DNA from: Rhododendron vialii
Taxonomy: Eukaryota; Streptophyta; Magnoliopsida; Ericales; Ericaceae
Assembly: GCF_030253575.1 (NCBI RefSeq)
Contig: NC_080557.1
Location: 48,591,501 to 48,655,500, forward strand
DNA length: 64,000 nucleotides
Reading direction: 5' to 3'
Made by a program: the position numbers and the translations under genes. Under the pieces are notes generated by a model, which saw nothing but the letters and a program-made list of their open reading frames with translations, ran no database searches and was not told the DNA's origin. Of the stretch, positions 12,317-21,700 are shown piece by piece; positions within the stretch are counted from its first letter, which is position 1, and each line of letters begins with the position of its first letter.

Positions 12317-13609
12317 CTAGAGATTCATTTTGCCTGCTAAGTACCATGAGTGCACGGCAAGGCTACCAAAGGCCATAATATTAGCAAGAGATGATAAGCC
12401 GTGAATCATCCCAAATTTCTTGTTCATGGCTTTAAGCTTTGGGTTTACTTTTGCAACTTCAACGTTCTTTGACCATCCAACTTCCTCTCCAATTTGCTCT
12501 TCCCTCTCGACTTTGTGCCTCTGCTTCATCATCTACCCAAAAGAATGAAACTATTTCACGTACTATTCAAAATTCATTAAGAAACCAAAAGGTAAATGTA
12601 AACTCACTACTTGGAATGACCAAGAAGTGCCTTGTTTCAAAGCTGCATCAACTAACAGATGCAATATTTCTGCTCTCTTTTTTTCCTTGAACAACAGAGT
12701 CACATGCATACATTTCTAAACAAACTGCCATTGGCAATAAAAGAACAAATCAGAACCTAACATGAATCAATTCCAATTGCCGAAGACAAACAAACTAAAA
12801 TGCAGTCTTGACATGCACGAGTAGAGTAGTGCAGTATTTCGGTAGAAACGTCACCAGCTAGGAATATTCAAATCAAAAGAAAACACTTAAGGACACGAAT
12901 CAACCACTACCAAGTCTACAATCAGTCCGCGATAATATCTCATCGATGCAGTAAAAGACTCGTTAATAACTTAATTCAACTACATGTTCACGAACCTGAT
13001 ATTTGCATCTACAAACATATAGGAGTACTAATTTTCGTAACACTACTGGGAGCGGCGAGAGAATTTTACCTCAACGGTCATGGGTGTAAAGACGAAAAGA
13101 TTGGCGAGGTTGAAAACAAAGGCTGAGAGAAGGAAGCCAAGCTGGTACTTTTCTGAAGTGGAAGCCGACTTCCACGGATGTAAATACCCAAAACACGTCA
13201 CACATACAGCACAGCAAACCCCAACCATAGCGAAGTAGGCCGGGAACATCTTGCTTTGAAGATTCCCAAACTGATGCCTCGGTAGATTCCTGCAGTTATA
13301 ATAATTTCGTACAGTACAAGGAAGAAATGTGCACATAATTATCGAGGAAATTGAACAAGCAAAAGGGCTAATTGGGGGTGCGTATAGGGACGAGTACTTG
13401 AACATAATGATGCCGCCGATGAAAGTGACCCATAAGGCGGCGCCGAAGGCTGTGGAGAAGCATAGGAGATGAGCCAGTTTGAGGTAGGTGGAGAGCTTGG
13501 GCGGTTGTAGGCCGTCCGATGATGATATTGATCCAAACTTCTCAGGCGAAAATATGACTCCGATGGCCAAGAAAGCTACCGCTGCGATGAATCGACTCAT
13601 CCAACCCAT
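12317..13609 (-). CDS. TMEM205-like / DUF4149 membrane protein, complete
   Basis: Three exons on the minus strand: 13609-13398, 13289-13070 and 12532-12317 (stop TAG at 12319-12317), encoding 215 residues. Intron 1 splits a Lys codon (FIGGIIMFK then NLPRHQFGNLQ). The first exon gives a hydrophobic N-terminus MGWMSRFIAAVAFLAIGVIF, then STYLKLAHLLCFSTAFGAAL. The second gives MFPAYFAMVGVCCAVCVTCF, GYLHPWKS and FLLSAFVFNLANLFVFTPMT. The third gives KQRHKVEREEQIGEEVGWSK, KKFGMIHGLSSLANIMAFGS and ends AGKMNL. Four hydrophobic spans are visible, as in TMEM205-like proteins of plants, which databases sometimes label LEA-like. The biochemical role is not established; membrane location is inferred from the spans. 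A CT repeat sits about 24 bp upstream of the start codon. Confidence 0.9.
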
Positions 13610-13630
13610 CTTTTTCTAACCGCTGCGATG

Positions 13631-13632
<2 letters not shown>

Positions 13633-13682
<50 letters not shown>
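13633..13682. repeat. (CT)n microsatellite in the 5' region of the TMEM205-like gene
   Basis: About 25 CT units, read as GA on the transcribed strand, 24 bp upstream of the ATG. It is probably in the 5' UTR or core promoter. Confidence 0.95.
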
Positions 13683-13687
<5 letters not shown>

Positions 13688-13904
13688 GTGTGTTCTCTTG
13701 GAGACGAGGTTAGGTAGGAAGTACTACAACTTTCTTCTAAATCGTCGGCTCTGTATCTGTCTAAAATTCTAATTAATGAGTTTTTCGTTAATAAAGTCAT
13801 TAATGGGCTTTGGTTGTATCGTTGAATTCAATTTGGGTTTTGAGCATTGTGCTAGGCCCGACAGAGAGTGGAAGCAACCAAGGCCCAAGGGCATCACCCA
13901 ATAA

Positions 13905-14720
13905 CAAAAGGGAAAATTACGGGCCCATGATATGTTTTGATAATTAATATCCGTCAATAACATGTTGAGAACATTTGTTAATGCTGAAAATATCATTGGT
14001 AGGTATCAATTATCCAAACATGTCATTGTTCGTCATTTTTCCATAACAAAATATTATTCCCTCCGTCCCTATTTAATAGGAAACGCTATGGTACGCACCC
14101 CGTACCATTCTAGGGATTGAAAATGAAAAACATGATGATATTTTAAGAAAACTGACTTTTATACTCCCTATTTTGACATCTATACTCCTTTTTTTGTCAT
14201 CTAGCAAAAAAATTACATACACTTTTAACACTAAAATCCAAAAAAAGGAGTATAGGTATCAAAAAAAGGAGTGTAAAATTCAATTTCCTATTTTAATCCA
14301 TATCAGAGAGCATATGGTTTAACTTAAAACTTTGGGAAATGCTCCAAAACAACAGGAATTGTACTAGTATTCATTGTCTTGACGAGATGAACCAAAAATT
14401 ATTAAAAAAATTGAAAGATGTTGAAAAAATTCAAATAAGATGGCATTTTAGAATAATTAGATAGCTGTTTACTTTTTTTCATTTTTATATTTTTTTTTGC
14501 TTTCGGTCGTAATTTTATACTTTTTAGACTCATTTTGTCGAGATGAATGATTAATCGAAAAAATTACGACAAAAAGCTAAACCAAAAATTATGAAAAATA
14601 AAAAATAGGAGTACCAATTTTTTTTTTAGTTTTTAACCATTGAACCAACCCTACATTTGTACTCAATTGATATTCGGCTAACTTTGAAGAAAGCACTTAT
14701 TTTACCTCAAAAAAAAATCA
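13905..14720. repeat. Dispersed repeat, copy 1 (also at 60420-61060)
   Basis: Matches the region near 60.5 kb over several blocks. One shared block includes AACATTTGTTAATGCTGAAA, CCGTACCATT and GATTGAAAATGAAAAACAT. A Stowaway-like end TCCCTCCGTCCCTATTTAAT occurs at 14057. A further block near 14655 carries TTTGTACTCAATTGATATTC and CGGCTAACTTT. A local hairpin is formed by GGTCGTAATTTT and AAAAATTACGAC around 14500-14570. It is non-coding. Confidence 0.75.
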
Positions 14721-15281
14721 CTCACTATATATATTTTTTTACTCCGGAAATACAAATCACTCACTATTAATGTGTGAGGGAAGATTTTAGAAACAATATA
14801 TATATCATCATAACCTTGTTAACCCAAACACAAAGCATTTTCTAGTTCTTATGCCTCAGTTCATTTTTTCTACACATTTTCCACAACGGGAACAATACAA
14901 ATGTATATGAAAATATAGGGCCGGGGCATCACTTGTTGTGTGTTATTGAATAATGACTTGTCATTTTCTAGGGAAACTGAGCCAGATTGAGCTGGGTTGG
15001 GCCGATACATAGCGGATTTTGGTGTGGATCCATCAGTATCCATATACGTGGAGAAACCCTTTGAAGAAGAATCTTTTCTCCGTTCCTTTCGACCGCACCC
15101 ACCCGCCCTTCTGTATTACTCCTTTATACATAGGAGTTAGGAGAGAGAGAGAGAGAGAGGAGGAAATAGTCTAAATTTTTCTACCTAAAGAAATCAGTTT
15201 TTTTAAAATAAAAAAATATGTATGTATTAGTTTCTATAAAATGCCACGTAAGAATAGTAAGATTATAATATATGAATTTCT
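14721..15281. other. Intergenic, nothing recognised
   Basis: AT-rich sequence with a GA run at 15141-15160 and no exon structure. Confidence 0.4.
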
Positions 15282-15460
15282 CTTATAAAACAGAAGGGTG
15301 TGGGGACAAATTGTTGGAACGGCTTAGATTCATTTGATCCAAAGGTCGTAGTGCATCCTCCCACTTCCCCGTTAAGTGCCATAGTTTTCACCTAAATCAC
15401 ACAACTGTCATCCCCTTCCAACCGGAATGCTTAGTGCCGTAGGCACGGGTTAGCACTAGT
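15282..15460 (+). mobile_element. Possible Helitron 3' end / mini-Helitron
   Basis: At 15434-15446 a perfect 5-bp stem (GTGCC, loop GTA, GGCAC) is followed ten bases later by CTAGT (15456-15460) and then T. A short GC-rich hairpin about 10 nt before a CTRR-type terminus is the diagnostic 3' end of plant Helitrons, and CGGGTTAGCACTAGT closely resembles known ends. The 5' end is a guess: TCTCTTATAAAACAGAAG begins near 15282, but the preceding base is not the expected A. Confidence 0.45.
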
Positions 15461-15655
15461 TTGTAAATAAATTAAGTGGTTTAAATTTTAACCTTTTTAA
15501 ATCGATACGAATGTTTTATTTTTTATCATTTTACTAGGTGCACCTTCATGCACAGCACAAATGCATGACTGTCGAAGGGAACAAGTTTTGATTTAGGCTA
15601 GATATATCTTGTTTGTAATTTTAGAGCCGAAAGCAATAGAAGAGTACGAAAATAG

Positions 15656-15970
15656 CTAGGAAGATATATTATATAGATTGATGAAAGCAGCAAAAGCATT
15701 AGATGATTTACATACAGACCACATAGAGTGTAGTTTATTTATAGACGTTGAAGGAGCATAACACCAGTAAAGCTCGTAGTAGTCATAAATAGCAGTAGTC
15801 ATATTAAACCACTCCTTCCTCTCTTGCAAGCTCTTCATCTGCTCTTTGTCCTGAGAAACATTGATGCGTCTGTAGCTCCAAAAGAATTCATTTTCATGTG
15901 CTCTATTTATGAGTAAAACAATACAATCATCAAACCCTAGATGCGTTTCTTGTCCTCCTGCCTTAACCAA
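15656..15970 (-). CDS. Unassigned open frame, 104 codons
   Basis: A minus-strand frame starting MVKAGGQETHLGFDDCIVLL and rich in Trp, Tyr and charged residues. I do not recognise it. It has no neighbouring exon that I could join and no obvious promoter. It may be a remnant of a transposon or a chance frame. Confidence 0.15.
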   Translation of the reverse strand: MVKAGGQETHLGFDDCIVLLINRAHENEFFWSYRRINVSQDKEQMKSLQERKEWFNMTTAIYDYYELYWCYAPSTSINKLHSMWSVCKSSNAFAAFINLYNISS

Positions 15971-17000
15971 CCATGTTTAAGTTTAAAAAAAAACGATTTC
16001 AATCTAGGACTAATACCTTGCACAATGGTAATAATTTTAACGTAAGTAGCAATTGCATTCACATACTTAAACTTGTAAGCAAGTCGAATTTTGCACTATC
16101 ATGCAATTATCTTTGCTAACATTTCAAAGTCGAGCCTAAATGAGTTAGTATTAAAGAAGCTCTTTAGAACTATGATTATGCTGAGCATTTGTACTATCCA
16201 ATGGAGCCCTTTCACAAAAAATTATCTTAATTTTTTACCCCATTAGACCTATTCTCAAATATGAAATACTCAACATGTAAATGAAAGAGGTGGAGCGAAG
16301 TAGAACATGACAAACAACATAGCATACAATACCCCAACTAATCTGCTCACCCATGGATGGACTGCAATTGCGATGACATAAATATTTATTTGGTAGGCAG
16401 TAATTCGAAAGTGAAGTTTTTTTTCTTATTGGCCAAATCAGAAGTAATACCTTACATTAGCCATTGGGAAAAATATTTTCTGAATTCGTTGCGTGTTTCA
16501 CATGTGATCTAACATTGAGTCCATCTTTCTGATGCAATAAATATTGCCAAATAAGGTCATCTTAAGCAATTCTATATGGTAGCCAAATCCCACTCGTAAA
16601 ATGGATGAACAAAAACTACAATTATTCCGATAAATATCTCCTCATTTACATTTTAAATCCAAATCCTTACGTATTTAATTATTAAATAATTACTACACAA
16701 ACTACGATTATTCCGATAAATTTACTAATCGCACAATTCTACACCTATACATGAATTTCAATACCACAATCCACCATAACTTATCATTTACGAAAGAACT
16801 AAACCATCTAATTTAATGTAGAGCCTGCCAAGAACTTTTCAATACAAATAGGACTAAAAGTTAATGAAAACAGGACTAAACATTAATTAATAAATTAAAT
16901 TCAGGTCACCATCTACATAAAAAATTAAATTTTGGTACTATTTCCATTAAAATGCAGATTAAGGTTACGGGTTTCCAAAAAACTACCTCAAATGCGATTC
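15971..17000. other. Intergenic, AT-rich, no gene seen
   Basis: About 1 kb of AT-rich sequence with no exon structure, clear repeat or recognised motif. It leads into the G-rich block after 17000. Confidence 0.4.
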
Positions 17001-17520
17001 TAAGCTTGGGTAAGTGTTGCACGGTGTTCGTAGGTCGCTGTGGTGATTCTGAAATCTCGAGGCAGCGTCCGGCGGCACTCCGGCGGGGCCCGCGGAGGCG
17101 GCGTGGGTGTGAAACCCACTGTACGCGGCTGTTTTTCTTTTTTTAAAAACGCTGATGGAGTGAGGGAGTTGCAGTGGTGGGGTTTCGAGGTGGGTGCGGT
17201 AGTGGTGGCGTCGGTAAACACCCTGACAGAGTGAGGGAGTTGCGGTGGTGGGGTTTCGAGTTGGGTGCGGTAGTGGTGGTGGCTGTTTGGTGGAGAGCCG
17301 AAGGACGGAGGAGACGGTGGTGAGGCCGAGAGGTGGAGGTGACGGGTGGTAGAGTTCGGTGGTGTGGGGAGAGAAAGGTCGTGGTGCCGTGGAGGAGGAG
17401 GAGAGGAGGGCGTTTTGGGTGGTCTTAGACCAGAGGTGATTGTGGAGGCGGGGAGGGGCATTGGGCCGGGGGTGATCCGGTAGGCGGGGAGGGGCATTAT
17501 TGAAAAAAATAGCATGCCTT
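17000..17520. repeat. GC-rich, G-skewed block with a 71-bp tandem repeat
   Basis: Composition changes abruptly from AT-rich to GGTGG/GGAG-rich on the plus strand. A 71-bp unit beginning GAGTGAGGGAGTTGC starts at 17158 and 17229. A second direct repeat, AGGCGGGGAGGGGCATT, occurs near 17448 and 17482. Long Pro/His-rich frames on the minus strand (190 and 171 codons, overlapping in two frames) are best explained by this composition. The borders are unexplained; it may be the internal part of an unrecognised transposon. Confidence 0.6.
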
Positions 17521-17699
17521 AGGCAATTGGTAAAATGGACGAAATCAAAGGGCAAAATTGTCCCAATTGAAAAATGACATCCCTCACACCGGTTCTTATT
17601 ATTTAGGAGGAGGATTTGGATAATAGTATAATAGTTGAAGGGATAAAATCATTAAATTAAATTGATAGATAATTTTAGTGACTTAAACAGAGAAAAGGC

Positions 17700-17813
17700 T
17701 TTCTTAGGGTAAAAACCTTTAAGAGAGCCACGCGGAAAAACCCTCGGAATCGACCAGAGTTCGATAGCTCCGGCAGCAATCGGCGTCCGACAAAGAAAAG
17801 AACAGCTGAACAG
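17700..17813 (+). other. Probable 5' UTR exon of the RH10-type helicase gene
   Basis: The sequence ends GCTGAACAG followed by donor GTACCT (17814). The matching acceptor GATTACTAG ends at 18733, six bases before the ATG at 18740. The transcription start is not determined. The segment around 17770-17800 has a partial copy near 49430-49470, downstream of the gene. Confidence 0.5.
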
Positions 17814-17858
17814 GTACCTCTCTTTTTCTTACTCTCCGTGTCCTTCCACTGCTAAAAT

Positions 17859-18282
17859 TGTTAGGAAAAACCCCAAAATCCAGAACTCACACACACCTCA
17901 AACAAACACAGAGAGACAATATTTACGTGGTTCGGGCCGTTCGGCAATTGCCTACTCCACGGGCAGCGGATTTCACTATAATGGAGGAGATTTACAAATC
18001 ACTCACCAACCCCCAAGTGTATACCCAAACCCCACTCAATTGCTACTCTCTCTGATACTTTACAATATCAGATTACAAAGGTATTTATAGGGGAAGATGG
18101 CTGGTACAAATCAAGGAAGAGAATTCTCTCTTGGCTTGCTCTGCATTTATGGAAGAGATATCCATAAATCTTCATTTGTCAGACAAGTGGGCCGAAGGAG
18201 ATGTGAAGCCAATCTCAGAAGATTTCTCCTCTGACTAAGATCCTCCCTTGTGAAACATGTGAGGAAATACAAATCTTCAACA
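17859..18282 (-). mobile_element. Solo LTR in the first intron of the helicase gene
   Basis: A 424-bp sequence starting TGTTAGG and ending CTTCAACA, flanked on both sides by AAAAT (17854-17858 and 18283-18287), a perfect 5-bp target duplication. On the minus strand it has a TATAAATA box, then TATCAGAGAGAGTAGC, CCGCTGCCCGTGGAGTAGG and CCGAACCACGTAAAT. This is the usual order of a plant Ty1/copia-type LTR, so its orientation is antisense to the gene. No internal region remains; it arose by LTR-LTR recombination. Confidence 0.85.
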
Positions 18283-18739
18283 AAAATGACGATGGAGTAT
18301 TTTTGGCCGTTCATTGTTCCATGATTAAGTCGGGTATGATGCAATATCGGCGAGCAAAAAGAGGTTAAACCGTGCTTGTTTTCATTTTGAATGGACTGAG
18401 TTAGTGCTAGTTTTCGCTGATAATTGTGTGCTTTCTTCAGTTAAATGCTTTATTTGATTGGCCTAGAGATTATCTCTGTTGTGATAACTGTGATATTAGT
18501 AAAGCATATTCTTGTTATTCTGGGAACTGAGTTTGTGGCTCTGGCCCTTACCCTACTGCTTTGGATCTGGGATTTGTGATGGGGGGAAAAAAATGATGAG
18601 GTAAAAAGTTCCACTGCAATCGTGTCGGTGTGTCTACATACTGCATCATACTCAGCGTAGTATTTTAGATGGAGTATTTTCTATTCAGTATTATTTAAGT
18701 TGATTAATTGTTTTTTCTTCGGTTGATTACTAGTTCAAC

Positions 18740-21700
18740 ATGGCTGAGGAAGAAGAAGTAGTGAAGTCATTCAAAGATCTTGGACTATGTGATCAGTTGT
18801 TAGAGGCCTGTGACAATCTAGGTTGGAAACAGCCATCCAAGATACAGGTCGAAGCCATTCCTCATGGACTTGAAGGTCCTTTGTCTTTGTTTATATCTAT
18901 CTCATGCCATCAAATTTTGCATCTTTGTTGAATTTAATTAAAACCACTTTGTGTTTTGTTTTGGGATTCATTTTATATGCTGACCTTTTTGCGGTATGGA
19001 GTTTGTGTTTATAGGAAAGGACCTGATCGGGCTTGCACAAACAGGATCTGGTAAAACTGGAGCTTTTGCACTTCCTATTCTCCAAGCCCTTTTGGAAATT
19101 CCTCAAGCATTCTTCGCTTGTGTTCTCTCCCCCACACGGTTTGTTATATGAGCCATTTGTTTGATGCAAAAACAAAATGAACTCGTACATAATCTTCACC
19201 TATTTTGCGTCATCTAAATTTTTCCTTTTTATTGTAGGGAACTTGCTATCCAGATTGCTGAACAGTTTGAAGCTTTAGGGTCTGGTATCGGTTTAAAGTG
19301 TGCTGTGGTGAGTTTATGTTTGATATTTTTGTATTTCACATGTATGAGGTTTGTATGTCTTATGAGCTCTGATTGCTGCTATAAACAGATAGCTACGTAT
19401 CTTACTTACAATATCCGGTTATATGTAGTTATTACATGTCTGAAACTCAAGATGACCTCGAAACTAAGCATAGAGTTCAAACCATGTTTTCCAGGGTAGA
19501 TTTCAAATAGTCATATAAATACCATTGTATTCTTAAGTAGTCTTACTCATCAAACAAGTTTATATCGTACTGTGTCCGATTAGACTTTGTGTAATATGGT
19601 CAATCAGGGCATCATCTATGAACCTTTTCCTGCAATCAATTACAATTTGTTTGTTGCTATGCATTATAAATGGGCTTTTGGGTAAGTGTTCACACAATTA
19701 GGGAGTCTAGCTCGCTTGACCCCCATGCACTTTGTATATGACTATACGTTACTTCATCGGGAAAAGTATTATCCCATTACCAAATCTGTCCCATGGGCAC
19801 CTTGTTTAGCAAGGGGCCTAACTTTGTCATCTAATTTTCAATGCAAATTTGTATGAAAAGTATTTGAGGTGGTCTATTTAGATTGTGTTAGCGAATGGTT
19901 TTGCTTTCAAATGAAGTGAATACGAGTTCGGGATCCCAAAGGTACACAAAATAAAAGAACAAAACAAGATTGGGTAAGGTTCCTTACACAAACCACCTAT
20001 GAAGCACCGACACTCCAAAAGGGCGCCGTATCCATGCATTAGATGCGGGGACACGGCTTGGGGACACGTGGACACGTATTGTGGCGTGTCCAATAATTTT
20101 TACTCCCTCCGTCCCAAAATGATTGTCCGGTCCGCAAAACGGAGTGTAAAAAATAATACAATTTTTGCAAGAAAAAATAAAAAAAATTTCAACAACTTAT
20201 TAGATATCAATGAGTATTTTTATTTTATGAAAAAAGTTTGAATTTTTACTTGAAAAAATTGCATTATTTTTAAGTTATCGTTTTGCGGACCGGACAAACA
20301 ATTTGGGACGGAGGGAGTATTATTTTTTGATAGGGGATATGCGGGGGGCACGGCGGGGGCACAGCTGAGGACACACCAGGGACACAGCTGGGGGTCAAAA
20401 TGTAATATTTTTAATTTTTTGGGGGTTAACATGAAATTATTTAAAAAAATTGGAGTCAACTGTAATTATGCCTTTGAAAAAAATTATACAATTAGTGAAA
20501 TTACTCATATACAATGATGGTTCATAAAAAAAAAAATTATGAATGATAATATATTTTATTTATTTATTTATACACGTGGCGTGTCCCCGTCGTGTCCGTA
20601 TCCCCCTTTTTTTAGAATTGCTGTGTCCATGTCCGTATCCGTATCCGTCTTCGTGCTACATAGCAAACCACCTTTCTCCAGTTACTTTGACATTGTATTC
20701 TTGACCTTTTAACCTGATGGAAATATTATTCTGTGGTTTTAAAACTTTTGAAGAAGTCCATTTGATAGTCCTCAATTTGTTTGTGTTCTCCTAGAATGAT
20801 CGAACGTTGTAATAAGTGGGTTCAACATTTATTTTGCAGCTTGTTGGAGGGGTTGATCATGTGCAACAAAGCATTGCCCTTGGGAAGCGGCCACATATTG
20901 TTGTAAGTGTTCCTTTATATAGTAGGATGACGTATTTTTTGTCCTTTTTTTTCCATACGAGTTTGTGTGACCTGCTTGTTAAATCCTCAAAAAAAATTTG
21001 TGCCACTTTCCGTAGTGAATTGGTAAACCACTGTGTGTACCTGGTACAAATTTTGGCAAGTATATGTATTCTTCTAGTGTTGGCTATTAAAGGTCTGATT
21101 AGTACAAGTCAAAAAAAATTCCTGGCTCATTCAAGCTCTTTTTGAGGGTAGAAATACAAATTTTGATCTAGGTGTTTGGGGCGAGCGGAAAACTCTTTAT
21201 GGCATTGTAGATTTGCAGACTAGAGACAGAGGGAGGGAGAGAGATAGTGCATGAGCAGGAGTGTGGAAATTTTGAGGTGATAAGGTTTGTTAGAGATGTC
21301 ACATCAAGTTATTAGACTAGTTGACGCATTCTAAAAATGATGTACTAAATCTCGGGCACGGACAGAGACAGAGATATGGACTCATGGCATGGCAATTCTA
21401 AATTAACAGGGACACGAATATGGTGGGGGATGCGGGAAAAATAGGAGAATAGATATTTTTATATATTTTAAAAATTAATACAAATATTTTATTCGTAAAC
21501 ACCCTAACTAGAAACCAGTACTAACCTTACAAAGGGATGATCCACCAAAAGACATACCCGAAGGCACAAGTTGCAAGTTTTTTTTCCCTGTTAGTATAAA
21601 TTTTAACCTTTGAAACAAGTTTTTTACATTGTAAAGTGACCCCATGTGTCTCCAATCTCCGTACTTGTCTCACCTGTTACACTTGTGTCTCAAATGTGTC

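Noticed and set aside
13290-13397. Continuous 188-codon frame across the first intron of the TMEM205-like gene
   Set aside because: The inserted residues are absent from the family and clean GTACTC...CTGCAG splice sites restore the family sequence.
16983-17555. Two overlapping Pro/His-rich open frames on the minus strand (190 and 171 codons)
   Set aside because: They overlap in two frames of a G-skewed block with direct repeats; low complexity alone explains their openness and neither matches a family.
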